From positions 1-63,602 of the forward strand of contig DXWV01000100.1 of assembly GCA_019416685.1 (NCBI GenBank): a stretch of 63,602 nucleotides of DNA, read 5' to 3'. This DNA comes from Bacteroides sp. (lineage in GTDB: Bacteria; Bacteroidota; Bacteroidia; Bacteroidales; Bacteroidaceae). Position 1 is the stretch's first letter. Each line of letters begins with the position of its first letter. The notes beneath the pieces are model-generated. The model saw only the letters and a program-made list of their open reading frames with translations, ran no database searches and was not told the origin of the DNA. Made by a program: the position numbers and the translations under genes. This document shows, piece after piece, positions 36,401-46,032 of this stretch.

Positions 36401-37654
36401 ATGAGTATCAAGTATCGACTAATTATTATGAACTTCCTACAGTTCTTCGTGTGGGGATCGTGGTTAATTTCATTGGGCGGCTACATGGGTGGTGTCTTAC
36501 ATTTTGAAGGAGGGCAAATAGGTGCAATCTTTGCCACAATGGGTATAGCCTCTCTCATCATGCCAGGACTGACAGGTATTATAGCCGACAAATGGGTAAA
36601 TGCTGAACGACTATATGGGATACTACATATTCTGGGGGCTGCCAGCCTTTTCTATGCCTCCACAGCCACTGATTATAACCATATGTATTGGGCTATGTTG
36701 CTTAACTTGTTGGTATATATGCCTACGCTCTCATTAGCTAATACGGTATCTTACAACTCTCTTGAACAATATAAATGTGACATTGTCAAAGACTTCCCGC
36801 CTATCCGTGTATGGGGAACCATCGGTTTTATCTGTGCCATGTGGGCAGTAGATCTCACCGGATTCAAATCCTCTTGTGCACAACTCTATGTGGGTGGTGC
36901 AGCAGCACTTATTTTAGGCTTATATTCATTTACTCTGCCCGCTTGTCCGCCTGCCAAAAGTGAAAACAAAAGCCTGCTTTCTGCTTTCGGGCTCGATGCT
37001 CTGGTATTATTCAAACGCAAGAAGATGGTTATCTTTTTCCTCTTCTCTATGTTATTAGGAGCTGCATTACAAATTACAAACAGTTACGGAGACCTCTTCT
37101 TAGGTAGTTTTGCTTCGATACCGGAATTTGCTGATTCGTTCGGTGTAAAACACTCTGTCATCCTGCTTTCTATCTCACAGATGAGTGAAACCCTGTTTAT
37201 TCTTGCCATACCATTTTTCCTCAGACATTTCGGCATCAAGCGCGTAATGCTTATCAGTATGTTTGCCTGGGTATTCCGTTTCGGACTTTTCGGTCTGGGC
37301 GATCCGGGTTCAGGGCTATGGATGCTGATACTTTCGATGATTGTCTACGGAATGGCATTCGATTTCTTCAACATTTCGGGCTCTTTGTTTGTTGAATTAG
37401 AAGCTAAGCCTGCTATCAGAGCCAGCGCACAGGGATTATTCTTTATGATGACCAACGGATTGGGAGCGATCATCGGAGGATATGCCAGTGGTGCTGTGGT
37501 GGATGCCTTCTCGGTATATGCCGACGGTATGTTGGTAAGCCGTGAATGGCCTGACATCTGGTTCATCTTCGCAGGTTATGCATTAGTTATCGGAATATTG
37601 TTTGCTCTGGTATTCAAATACAAACACCAGCCAGAGGAATTAAGTAAAAAGTAA
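36401..37654 (+). CDS. Nucleoside:proton symporter, MFS NupG/XapB family
   Basis: This 417-residue inner-membrane protein has about 12 membrane segments. NupG-type landmarks include the N-terminal FLQFFVWGSWLISLGGYM, GIIADKWVNAERL, and the central FPPIRVWGTIGFICAMW. It should import nucleosides with protons. The downstream nuclease-domain gene starts 2 bases after its stop codon, suggesting co-transcription. Confidence 0.92.
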   Translation: MSIKYRLIIMNFLQFFVWGSWLISLGGYMGGVLHFEGGQIGAIFATMGIASLIMPGLTGIIADKWVNAERLYGILHILGAASLFYASTATDYNHMYWAMLLNLLVYMPTLSLANTVSYNSLEQYKCDIVKDFPPIRVWGTIGFICAMWAVDLTGFKSSCAQLYVGGAAALILGLYSFTLPACPPAKSENKSLLSAFGLDALVLFKRKKMVIFFLFSMLLGAALQITNSYGDLFLGSFASIPEFADSFGVKHSVILLSISQMSETLFILAIPFFLRHFGIKRVMLISMFAWVFRFGLFGLGDPGSGLWMLILSMIVYGMAFDFFNISGSLFVELEAKPAIRASAQGLFFMMTNGLGAIIGGYASGAVVDAFSVYADGMLVSREWPDIWFIFAGYALVIGILFALVFKYKHQPEELSKK

Positions 37655-37656
37655 CA

Positions 37657-38220
37657 ATGGATAAAAAGATAGAATTACAAGTATTAAATATCTCCAATAG
37701 TCAAGCGCAGGTAGGTGCCTACGCTTTGGTATTGGGGGAAGTGGGAGGTGAACGGCAACTGCCTATCATTATAGGTCCAGCCGAAGCGCAAGCCACTGCC
37801 ATCTGCCTGAAAGGAGTAAAAGCACCACGTCCATTGACGCACGATTTATTCTATACATGCCTGAACGTTCTGGGTGCCAAAATGCTCAGAGTTCTTATCT
37901 ACAAGGCAAAAGAAGGCGTTTTTTACTCATATATCTACCTACAGAAGGACGAAGAAATTATTCGTATCGATTCACGAACCTCAGACGCCATTGCTCTGGC
38001 TGTACGTTCTGATTGCCCTGTTTTTATTTATGAGTCTATTCTTGAAAGAGAATATATCCGCCTGGACGACTCCGATAAGCCGGATACAGAACAACAGGAA
38101 GAGGAGACAAATGATTCCGACAATGTGAATTCACTGGAACAAGCGCTGGAGCAAGCCATCAAAGAAGAGAACTATGAACTGGCAGCCCGGTTACGCGATG
38201 AAATAAACAGAAGAAAATAG
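37657..38220 (+). CDS. Bifunctional nuclease (DUF151) domain protein with a UVR motif
   Basis: This 187-residue cytoplasmic protein has an N-terminal BFN/DUF151 domain (about 1-130; RQLPIIIGPAEAQA, RIDSRTSDAIALAVR). An acidic linker follows, then a C-terminal UvrB/UvrC-type helical motif (LEQALEQAIKEENYELAARL). This is the standard Bacteroidota architecture. The family has been linked to nuclease activity and stress responses, but the in vivo role is poorly defined. It is tightly packed between the nucleoside transporter and rsmE. Confidence 0.92.
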   Translation: MDKKIELQVLNISNSQAQVGAYALVLGEVGGERQLPIIIGPAEAQATAICLKGVKAPRPLTHDLFYTCLNVLGAKMLRVLIYKAKEGVFYSYIYLQKDEEIIRIDSRTSDAIALAVRSDCPVFIYESILEREYIRLDDSDKPDTEQQEEETNDSDNVNSLEQALEQAIKEENYELAARLRDEINRRK

Positions 38221-38228
38221 ATTTAAAT

Positions 38229-38921
38229 ATGCACGTATTCTATACTCCCGATATACAAAAGAGCCTTGAACTTCCGGAAGAAGAAGCACAACATTGTGTT
38301 CGTGTTTTACGGCTCAATGCCGGAGATGAAATAACCCTGACGGATGGTAATGGAAATTTTTACCGTGCGGAAATAACTACCGCAACCAACAAACGTTGTT
38401 TGGTAAAGATACTCGAAACAATTCCACAAGAACCTTTATGGTCAGGACATCTACACATAGCCATGGCTCCAACAAAAAACATGGATCGTAACGAATGGTT
38501 TGCCGAGAAAGCTACTGAAATAGGTTTCAATGAACTGACCTTTCTCAATTGCCGCTTTTCAGAACGAAAAGTTATTAAGATGGAACGTATTGAGAAAATT
38601 GTAGTATCCGCTATCAAGCAATCACTTAAAGCGCGTTTACCCAAACTCAATGGAATGACGGACTTTGATAAGTTCATCACCCAGGAGTTCGCAGGACAAA
38701 AGTTCATTGCACACTGTTACGAAGGCGAAAAGCCATTGCTTAAAAATGTGATGAAACCAGGAGAAGATGCATTGGTACTTATCGGACCGGAAGGAGATTT
38801 CAGCGAAGAGGAAGTAGCTAAAGCAATAGAGAAAGGCTTTCAACCCATAAGCTTAGGCAAATCACGGTTGCGAACAGAAACGGCAGCACTGGTAGCAACA
38901 ATGGTAGTGAATAGTGAATAG
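38229..38921 (+). CDS. rsmE: 16S rRNA (uracil1498-N3)-methyltransferase RsmE
   Basis: This SPOUT-fold enzyme methylates U1498 of 16S rRNA. The 230-residue protein shows an N-terminal PUA-like part, KNMDRNEWFAEKATEIG, and the C-terminal SAM-binding knot LIGPEGDFSEEEV and SLGKSRLRTETAALVA. The last residues (VNSE) and the stop codon are encoded by the start of a dispersed REP-like repeat, so the natural C terminus may once have differed. Confidence 0.95.
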   Translation: MHVFYTPDIQKSLELPEEEAQHCVRVLRLNAGDEITLTDGNGNFYRAEITTATNKRCLVKILETIPQEPLWSGHLHIAMAPTKNMDRNEWFAEKATEIGFNELTFLNCRFSERKVIKMERIEKIVVSAIKQSLKARLPKLNGMTDFDKFITQEFAGQKFIAHCYEGEKPLLKNVMKPGEDALVLIGPEGDFSEEEVAKAIEKGFQPISLGKSRLRTETAALVATMVVNSE

Positions 38922-38990
38922 TGATTAGCGGGCTGCGCTATCATACCGAATGGTACTTATCACTTATCACTACTCACTTATCACTAAAAA
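38907..38990. repeat. REP-like palindromic element, copy A
   Basis: Left half GTGAATAGTGATTAGCG and right half CTTATCACTTATCACT are imperfect inverted repeats around a centre holding CTGCGCTATC. It overlaps the end of rsmE and fills the gap to the next gene. Two related copies are at 55289-55380 and 59749-59860. Confidence 0.75.
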
Positions 38991-39016
38991 ATACATCAAT
39001 TAAAAAACAAATAGTT

Positions 39017-40573
39017 ATGGTAAAAAGAATGATTCCCCGACTTTCAGTGCTGGTAGTACTGATGGTATTCATGGCAGCTTGTTCAAAGAAATCGGAATAC
39101 ACAAATGTTATACCTGCCGACGCTTCGGCTGTAGCATCTATCCATTTGAAATCACTGGCTGATAAATCCGGACTGAAAGACAAAGAGAATGAAGCAGCCA
39201 AACAAAAGATGATAGAGGCACTGAAAAGTGGAACTACTGCGGCAACTTTCCAACAGTTAGAAAAAGTTTTGAATAACCCTAAAGAATCAGGAATAGATGT
39301 GGATGCGCCTGTTTATGCATTCACAGCAACCAGTTTTCCATATACAGCTCTGGTAGCTAAAGTGTCAGACCAGGATAAACTGCATACTTCACTGGACATA
39401 ATGGTGAAAGAGCAAATCTGCCAACCCATAGAAGCAGCAGACGGTTATAGTTATACACGAATGGGACAACGTGACATCTTTGCTTTTAATGAAACAACAG
39501 CTATGCTGGTACAGACGGGCAGTACATCACAAATGGAAAATGCTCAGAAGATGATCAGCGAGCTAATGAAACAAACCACTGAAAAAAGTATCGCTAACAA
39601 TGCTGGTTTTCAAAAAATGCAAAAACAGAAAGGTGATATTAATTTCTTTGCATCTTTAGCAGCACTTCCTAAAGAATACGCACGCCAGCTGAATCTGGGT
39701 TTAACCGGTATAAAAATAGATCCCAAAGATATAATGGCTCTGGGTAGTCTTAGCTTTGAGAAAGGAAAGATTGCTCTACTTTTTGAATACTATACAGAGA
39801 ACGAAGAAGCCAAAGCCATGTTGAAAAAACAGGAGAAGGCAACTATCAAACTGAATAGTACTTTCCTTAAATATTTCCCTGCATCAACCATTGCATTTAT
39901 AAACGTAGGAGCCAATGGAGAAGAGTTGTACAACCTGTTACAGGAAAATGAAGAATTCCGTAACACAGTATCTATTTCCAAAGCAGAAGAAGTGAAAGCC
40001 CTGTTCGCTTCATTCAACGGTGATATATCTGCCGGACTGATCAATGTAACTATGGGCAAAGATCCTGCTTTCGTAGCTTATGCAGATGTAAAGAACGGAA
40101 ATGCACTAAAAGCTCTTTATGACAATAAAAAAGCACTGAATCTGAAAAAAGGCGAAGATATCGTTCAATTGGATGAAAATGAATACGTGTACAAGTCAAG
40201 AGCGATGAATATCTTCTTCGGCTTCAAAGACAAACAGATGTATGCAACAAACGATGAATTACTTTACAAAAACATTGACAAAGCAGCTGATAAATCTATA
40301 AAAGACGTTGCCTATGCCTCGGATATGAAAGGAAAGAACTTCTTCTTTGTTGTTAACATGGATGCTATCCTCGAACTCCCGATTGTAAAAATGATGGTAG
40401 GCTTCGGAGGTGAAGAGTACCAAATGTACTATAACCTGGCATCACAAATTAGTTATCTGGAAATAAGCAACGTAAGCGATGGTGTCAGTGAAATAGACCT
40501 CGTTCTGAAAGACAAAGACACCAACTCGCTGAAACAAATTGTAAACTTCGCCAAGAAGTTTGCCGGCATGTAA
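39017..40573 (+). CDS. DUF4836 family lipoprotein
   Basis: From ATG 39017 the 518-residue product begins MVKRMIPRLSV, with a lipoprotein signal ending VFMAAC. The longer frame starting at 38921 reads through the REP-like repeat and is rejected. It shows the DUF4836 pattern: VIPADASAVASIHLKSLADKSG near the N terminus and repeated alpha/beta segments, with no known catalytic motif. The family is common in Bacteroides and of unknown role. It ends 10 bases before the ABC ATPase start, suggesting a shared transcript. Confidence 0.85.
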   Translation: MVKRMIPRLSVLVVLMVFMAACSKKSEYTNVIPADASAVASIHLKSLADKSGLKDKENEAAKQKMIEALKSGTTAATFQQLEKVLNNPKESGIDVDAPVYAFTATSFPYTALVAKVSDQDKLHTSLDIMVKEQICQPIEAADGYSYTRMGQRDIFAFNETTAMLVQTGSTSQMENAQKMISELMKQTTEKSIANNAGFQKMQKQKGDINFFASLAALPKEYARQLNLGLTGIKIDPKDIMALGSLSFEKGKIALLFEYYTENEEAKAMLKKQEKATIKLNSTFLKYFPASTIAFINVGANGEELYNLLQENEEFRNTVSISKAEEVKALFASFNGDISAGLINVTMGKDPAFVAYADVKNGNALKALYDNKKALNLKKGEDIVQLDENEYVYKSRAMNIFFGFKDKQMYATNDELLYKNIDKAADKSIKDVAYASDMKGKNFFFVVNMDAILELPIVKMMVGFGGEEYQMYYNLASQISYLEISNVSDGVSEIDLVLKDKDTNSLKQIVNFAKKFAGM

Positions 40574-40583
40574 TTTTCTGAAC

Positions 40584-41228
40584 ATGGAAACAATTCATCT
40601 GCAGCAAACACTTCCCCAAGTGTTTGCTGACCGTAATTCTATCACATCGGATATCTGGCATAAGAACATTATATTTCGCAAAGGAGAAATGTACCTGATT
40701 GAAGCAGCCTCCGGTACCGGTAAATCATCATTATGTAGTTATATATATGGCTATCGAAGCGATTATCAAGGTATTATAAATTTCGATGAGACTAATATCA
40801 AGGCATACACAGTAGAGCAGTGGGTCAACCTACGCAAGCATTCACTGAGTATGCTTTTTCAGGATTTGCGCATCTTCTCCGAACTCACAGCACTCGAGAA
40901 TATTCAATTAAAAAATAATCTGACCGGATATAAAAAGAAAAAAGAGATTCTTGCTCTTTTTGATGCAATGGGCATTGCCGACAAAGCCAATATAAAGGCA
41001 GGAAAATTATCTTTTGGCCAGCAGCAACGTGTTGCCTTTATCCGTGCACTATGCCAACCTTTCGACTTTATCTTTCTGGACGAACCTATCAGTCATCTGG
41101 ACGATTATAATGGACAAATTATGAGTAGTCTGCTAACGGAAGAAGCCGGAAAACAAGGTACGGGAGTTATTGTTACTTCCATCGGAAAACAGATTGAATT
41201 GCCTTATAACCAAGTATTACGCCTGTAA
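40584..41228 (+). CDS. ABC transporter ATP-binding protein
   Basis: This 214-residue ATPase is of the LolD/MacB-like size class. Walker A is ASGTGKS (42-48), the signature is LSFGQQQRV (the canonical LSGGQ altered to LSFGQ), and Walker B is FIFLDEP. The start ATG 40584 follows the DUF4836 stop by 10 bases. It pairs with the FtsX-like permease next door, 14 bases downstream. The substrate is unknown; lipoprotein release or cell-surface mechanotransmission are family possibilities. Confidence 0.92.
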   Translation: METIHLQQTLPQVFADRNSITSDIWHKNIIFRKGEMYLIEAASGTGKSSLCSYIYGYRSDYQGIINFDETNIKAYTVEQWVNLRKHSLSMLFQDLRIFSELTALENIQLKNNLTGYKKKKEILALFDAMGIADKANIKAGKLSFGQQQRVAFIRALCQPFDFIFLDEPISHLDDYNGQIMSSLLTEEAGKQGTGVIVTSIGKQIELPYNQVLRL

Positions 41229-41242
41229 CAGATCATACGATT

Positions 41243-42445
41243 ATGAAACTTATCTGGAAACTTCTTCGTCAACATATCAGTATCGGCCAGCTTGCCGGTT
41301 TCTTTCTTGCCAATCTGTTTGGTATGGTTATTGTATTGCTCAGCGTACAGTTTTATAAAGATATTATCCCTATGTTTACAGAGGGAGATAGTTTCATGAA
41401 GAAAGATTATATCATTGCTACCAAAAAGATAAGTACCCTTGGGGCTTTTGCCGGAAAAAGCAATACTTTCTCTCCACAAGAGATAGAGAATCTGAAGAAA
41501 CAGCCTTTTACTAAAAGTGTAGGTGCATTTACTCCTTCACAATTTAAAGTGTCAGCTGGTTTGGGTATGCAAGAAGCCGGTATCCATCTTTCTACAGATA
41601 TGTTCTTTGAAGCGGTGCCCGATGAATACGTAGATGTAAAACTCGACAAATGGCATTTTGACGAAGAGACACACACCATCCCCATTATCATTCCACGCAA
41701 TTATCTAAATTTATACAACTTCGGATTTGCTCAGAGCCGTAGCCTGCCCAAACTCTCCGAGGGCGTAATGAGCCTTGTACAAATGGACATCATGATGCGT
41801 GGAAACGGACGTGTAGAACAGTACAAAGGAAACATTGTCGGTTTCTCCAACCGACTGAATACGATATTGGTACCGGAATCTTTTATGAGATGGGCGAATA
41901 AAAACTTCGCTCCGGAAGCAGAAGCACAGCCGTCACGCCTCATCATCGAAGTAGGAAATCCTGCGGATGCCTCCATTGCCAAATATTTCCAGCAAAAAGG
42001 ATACGAAACCGAAGATGGTAAACTGGATGCAGGGAAAACGACCTATTTTCTCCGCCTCATTGTTGGTATTGTATTGGGTGTAGGGCTCTTTATCAGTGTA
42101 CTTTCTTTCTATATATTGATGTTAAGTATCTTCCTTCTGTTGCAAAAGAACACTACCAAGCTCGAAAACCTATTGCTTATCGGTTACAGCCCGGCACGGG
42201 TAGCACGCCCATATCAGACATTAACTTTAGGGCTAAATATAGTGGTTCTTATTGTATCGATCAGCCTTGTAGCCTGGTTACGTCATTCTTATACCGCTAC
42301 ACTTAGCTTACTCTTTCCGCAACTGGAAATCGGTTCACTCTGGCCGGCTATTACCACCGGGATACTTTTATTTGTTATCGTCTCTGCTTTCAATCTGTTT
42401 ACTATCCGCAAAAAAGTATATTCCATCTGGCGAGGACACCATTAA
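41243..42445 (+). CDS. ABC transporter permease, FtsX/MacB-like
   Basis: This 400-residue inner-membrane protein has one N-terminal membrane segment (about 15-37), a large periplasmic region (about 45-265), and three C-terminal segments starting at FLRLIVGIVLGVGLFISVLS. That is the MacB/FtsX topology. It is partner of the ATPase immediately upstream. The following plug-domain protein begins 25 bases later, so the three may form one envelope system. Confidence 0.88.
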   Translation: MKLIWKLLRQHISIGQLAGFFLANLFGMVIVLLSVQFYKDIIPMFTEGDSFMKKDYIIATKKISTLGAFAGKSNTFSPQEIENLKKQPFTKSVGAFTPSQFKVSAGLGMQEAGIHLSTDMFFEAVPDEYVDVKLDKWHFDEETHTIPIIIPRNYLNLYNFGFAQSRSLPKLSEGVMSLVQMDIMMRGNGRVEQYKGNIVGFSNRLNTILVPESFMRWANKNFAPEAEAQPSRLIIEVGNPADASIAKYFQQKGYETEDGKLDAGKTTYFLRLIVGIVLGVGLFISVLSFYILMLSIFLLLQKNTTKLENLLLIGYSPARVARPYQTLTLGLNIVVLIVSISLVAWLRHSYTATLSLLFPQLEIGSLWPAITTGILLFVIVSAFNLFTIRKKVYSIWRGHH

Positions 42446-42470
42446 ATATCACACAAAACAAAAAACTACC

Positions 42471-45131
42471 ATGAAAAGCCTAACACTTCCTATAGTACAC
42501 AAATATACTGTCGCAATCTTTTTATGGGGTTTATTATCTACTCCTCTCCAGATGCTTTTAGCACAAAATAAACTGGATAGTGTTGTTTCTTACTTTCATC
42601 AGTTACAAGGTACCCATCAGGAGAAATTATATCTGCATTTGGACAAGCCATACTATGGAGCCGGAGATAACATCTGGTACAAGGGCTATTTGGTTAATGC
42701 AACCAGCCACCTGGAGAATCCTAAAAGCAACTTTATTATCACAGAACTAATTAATCGTACTGACTCCGTCATACTACGAAAAAAAATCAGACGGGATTCT
42801 CTGGGATTTCAAAATGCTTTTACCTTACCAAGTACGCTTCCTGCAGGAGATTACTACATCAGAGGATACACTAACTGGATGCAGAATGAAGATCCGGTAT
42901 TTTTTTATTCTCGTAATCTCCAAATAGGTAACTCTATTGATGTCACTATCCTCTCTACAATTGAATATCAACCGGGCACTAAAAACAATTATCTGGCCAA
43001 AATCCGATTTGCAGATAACAATAACAAACCTTATAATAACATACAGGTAAGGTTTCAATACTTTGAAGATGGAAAAGCAGAAAAACGGGGAAAGAAAAAG
43101 ACGAATGAATATGGACAAATTTATATCCCACTCAACGGAATAAAAGAAGAAGGACAAAGAAGAATTGAAGTTACATTTGATGATCCTCAGTATGTTTTTG
43201 AGAAAACCTTTCATCTACCGGTTTTCTCAAAAGACTTTGATGTTACTTTTTTCCCGGAAGGAGGAGTACTATCAACTGTTCTTCGACAAAATATTGCTTT
43301 CAAAGCCCAGGGTGCCGATGGACTATCCAGAGAAATTAATGGATATCTGATGAATAGCCAAGGAGATACTCTTGAAATCATACGCTCAGAACACAATGGT
43401 ATGGGCCTATTTTCTATGAGTCCGATAGCCGGAGAATCTTATCATGCCCTTATTACCTCTTCTGACAGTATCACAAAACGTTTTGATCTTCCTGTTGTCA
43501 GAACAGACGCTATCACCCTCGCGATAGTTCATCATAAGCAAAACTTACTGTTCGAAATTCAAAAATCAGAACAGGCTGCATGGCCTAAGGAATTATATTT
43601 ATTGGCACATACCCGAGGAAAACCGGTAATATTTCAATCCATTAATACGGAAAAGCCCTATGGTATGATAAAAAATGGTCTGTTAGCAGAAGGTATCACC
43701 CATTTTTTAGTTGTAGACAGCTCAGGTAGAGCCATCAGCGAACGGCTGATATTCATTACAGATAGACAAACACCCGACTGGCAAATAAAAACAAACAAAG
43801 AAGTATATAGCAAGAGAGAAAAAGTATCCTTACTGGTAAAGGCAACAGATTTCACAGGAGCCCCACTAAACGGGAATTTCTCTATCAGCATTACCAACCA
43901 CAAAGATATACAAACAGACTCATTGGCTGACAATATATTGTCAAACCTATTATTGACTTCCGACCTGAAAGGGCATATTGAAAATCCTGGCTACTATTTC
44001 CTGAAACAAGATGCAAAGACTCAACGATATCTGGATCTCATAATGTTAACACATGGCTGGCGCAGGCATCAGATAGAAAATGTATTTCGTAAACCAATTA
44101 TACACATAGACAATTATATAGAAGCAGGCCAAACCATCAGTGGACGAATAAAAGGACTTTTCGGAAAAAATATCAAGAAAGGACCGATCTATGTACTTGC
44201 ACCTCAAAATAAAATTATAGAAACAACACTAACCAATGAAAAAGGGGAATTTATCGTTAATACTTCTTTTAAAGATAGCACCACCTTCATCATACAGGCA
44301 CGTACCAAAAGAGGATTCGCCGGAGTGGATATATTAGTAGATAACCCACCACTACCTAAAACTTATAACCTGCACCCTTATCCTCAAACGTCTAATCTAT
44401 CTATGGATGACTATCTGATAAATACCCGTGAGAAATACTATATGGAAGGAGGCATGCGAGTATATAACCTTAAAGAAGTTGTTGTGACGGCCAACCGCAA
44501 TCAATCAACTCAACAAAGTCTGTATGCAGGTATTTCTGATTACACACTCAAAAATGAACGGCTGTCTGAAAGAGGAGGACAGTCAATACTGAATGTTATA
44601 ACCCAACTACCGGGAATCAGTCTGAACGAAGGTAAGATACATATACGTAATAATCCACAACAACCAGTTTTCGTCATTGATGATCTGGTATATGATGAAC
44701 CGGATTACAGTATGCTCGAAATGATACAGACAGATGACGTAGAAGAATTGAACCTTATCAGAGATGCAGGGGCAAGTTATTTCGGTTCTCAGGGAGCCGG
44801 AGGGGCTATTGTTATTACTTTAAAAGATCCTGGAAAGATTCCGCCTCCTCCCGCACGTGGTATCATCACATACACTCCATTGGGTTATAGCCAGTCCGTA
44901 GAATTTTATCATCCCACTTATGACACCCCACAGAAGAAAGAGAACACTACAACCGATCTACGTACCACAATCTACTGGAATCCGGGACTACAATTGAATG
45001 CTGATGGAACAGCTACCATTGAATATTATATGCCAGACAGTACAGCTCCTCAGGATATTGTTATCGAAGGAGTTAGTAAGAACGGCAAAATCTGTCGTTT
45101 TACGAAAACGATTAATCAGCCTTCCAATTGA
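42471..45131 (+). CDS. Large secreted protein with MG2-like and TonB-plug domains but no barrel
   Basis: From ATG 42471 (MKSLTLPIVH) this 886-residue exported protein has a signal peptide (to about 31, LLAQ). An MG2/macroglobulin-like region (KLYLHLDKPYYGAGD, 52-66) comes first, then further beta-sandwich domains. A TonB receptor plug domain (about 680-790; SILNVITQLPGISLNE, SYFGSQGAGGAIVITLK) comes next, and a short C-terminal beta domain ends the protein. There is no 22-strand barrel, so it cannot act as a classical TonB-dependent porin. It is downstream of the ABC pair. Similar orphan plug proteins occur in Bacteroidota with unknown roles. Confidence 0.8.
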   Translation: MKSLTLPIVHKYTVAIFLWGLLSTPLQMLLAQNKLDSVVSYFHQLQGTHQEKLYLHLDKPYYGAGDNIWYKGYLVNATSHLENPKSNFIITELINRTDSVILRKKIRRDSLGFQNAFTLPSTLPAGDYYIRGYTNWMQNEDPVFFYSRNLQIGNSIDVTILSTIEYQPGTKNNYLAKIRFADNNNKPYNNIQVRFQYFEDGKAEKRGKKKTNEYGQIYIPLNGIKEEGQRRIEVTFDDPQYVFEKTFHLPVFSKDFDVTFFPEGGVLSTVLRQNIAFKAQGADGLSREINGYLMNSQGDTLEIIRSEHNGMGLFSMSPIAGESYHALITSSDSITKRFDLPVVRTDAITLAIVHHKQNLLFEIQKSEQAAWPKELYLLAHTRGKPVIFQSINTEKPYGMIKNGLLAEGITHFLVVDSSGRAISERLIFITDRQTPDWQIKTNKEVYSKREKVSLLVKATDFTGAPLNGNFSISITNHKDIQTDSLADNILSNLLLTSDLKGHIENPGYYFLKQDAKTQRYLDLIMLTHGWRRHQIENVFRKPIIHIDNYIEAGQTISGRIKGLFGKNIKKGPIYVLAPQNKIIETTLTNEKGEFIVNTSFKDSTTFIIQARTKRGFAGVDILVDNPPLPKTYNLHPYPQTSNLSMDDYLINTREKYYMEGGMRVYNLKEVVVTANRNQSTQQSLYAGISDYTLKNERLSERGGQSILNVITQLPGISLNEGKIHIRNNPQQPVFVIDDLVYDEPDYSMLEMIQTDDVEELNLIRDAGASYFGSQGAGGAIVITLKDPGKIPPPPARGIITYTPLGYSQSVEFYHPTYDTPQKKENTTTDLRTTIYWNPGLQLNADGTATIEYYMPDSTAPQDIVIEGVSKNGKICRFTKTINQPSN

Positions 45132-45186
45132 TTAGTTATTACTTTTTCTTATCTTTATACATGTCTATTTTATAAAAAATACAACT

Positions 45187-45294
45187 ATGCCAGACTATGA
45201 ATTAATTACCATTCTTGCCCCTAACGCTTCGGGAAAGACTCCATTTGCTACCGCACTGGCTGCAGAACTAAATACCGAAATCATTAGTGAATAG
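45187..45294 (+). pseudogene. Truncated, diverged copy of the 5' end of miaA
   Basis: The first 103 bases match miaA (52469) with about 7 mismatches, four of them at silent third positions. The encoded MPDYELITIL, ASGKTPF and LNTEIIS match; the Walker A start GPT is APN here. Identity stops at 45289, and a stop codon follows within two codons. Upstream, TATCTTTA replaces the intact TATCTTTG promoter box. It marks the left end of the island at 45295-52136. Confidence 0.9.
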
Positions 45295-45299
45295 ATTGG

Positions 45300-45440
45300 A
45301 AAATTAGTATTTACTTACCATATCCAATTCCGATGAGTCACACTTTTCATTGTAGACTACTCTTTCTTTTGAGCATACAAACTTGGGCTGCAAAAACACA
45401 GCGTACAAGTAACCATTAAAAAGATAAATATATTCTTCAT
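45300..45440 (-). pseudogene. 5' remnant of the small exported protein family
   Basis: On the minus strand from ATG 45440 the reading is MKNIFIFLMVTCTLCFCSPS and LYAQKKE, then a stop. THRNWIW follows further on. It is nearly the same as the start of the intact gene at 46551 but truncated and interrupted. It abuts the miaA fragment. Confidence 0.8.
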
Positions 45441-45477
45441 TATCTATTCATTTTAAGTCCGAAATACACGGAGGATT

Positions 45478-45966
45478 TTACTCTCTCATCCTCACCTTCC
45501 GTTTCATTTTCTTAACAAATCTTTTACTCTCAGCAATATAAATAACCGGATGTCCCCCTCCAATACTTATGTGTAAAGAGTCCAGACAAAGCTTTATAAC
45601 AAGGGAATCGGATGTTAATTTCATTATCTCATAAACGTTCGTGTCAATATTCTCTCTTTTTTGTACTATATATTTTCCATTCTTCACCACCCCGACACTA
45701 TCCTCCTGATAGGAGCGTACAATTGTATCCGAAAGATAATAATCACAGCATTGACTTAACTCTTCCTTTTTAAAGAAATAAAAATTACAACATTCGTTTT
45801 GTTCATACTGCTCATACATAAGACTACCTATCCTAAGAGTTTCTTTATATACCCAATACTTATTTTTCAATAAATCCATTGTTGTAGGAGCAGGTTTCTG
45901 AGCACATAAAAATGTCCCCATCAACAAATTACCAACCAACAATAACAACATTTTATAATTCATCAA
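45478..45966 (-). CDS. Small exported protein, family of three in this island (member 1)
   Basis: This 162-residue protein has a signal peptide (to about 22, ending TFLCAQ) and a Cys-rich middle (NECCNFYFF, QCCDYYLSD). A C-terminal stretch, YEIMKLTSDSLVIK, is shared with the neighbour at 46033. It ends in a basic tail (KKMKRKVRMRE). The family is not recognised. The distant paralogy to the next gene is seen in the pattern of LSDTI, VGVVKNGKY and the SDSLVIK segment. Confidence 0.65.
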   Translation of the reverse strand: MMNYKMLLLLVGNLLMGTFLCAQKPAPTTMDLLKNKYWVYKETLRIGSLMYEQYEQNECCNFYFFKKEELSQCCDYYLSDTIVRSYQEDSVGVVKNGKYIVQKRENIDTNVYEIMKLTSDSLVIKLCLDSLHISIGGGHPVIYIAESKRFVKKMKRKVRMRE

Positions 45967-46032
45967 TTCCTGTTTTTCAAATTAAGACTAAATCCCATTC
46001 ATACTAAAATCATGAAGCAGCTTCTTTACACA

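Noticed and set aside
38921..39016. N-terminal extension of the DUF4836 protein
   Set aside because: It is translated from the REP-like repeat; the lipoprotein signal begins at ATG 39017.
45187..45294. A separate 35-residue gene
   Set aside because: It is a 5' fragment of miaA with a damaged P-loop and an immediate stop.
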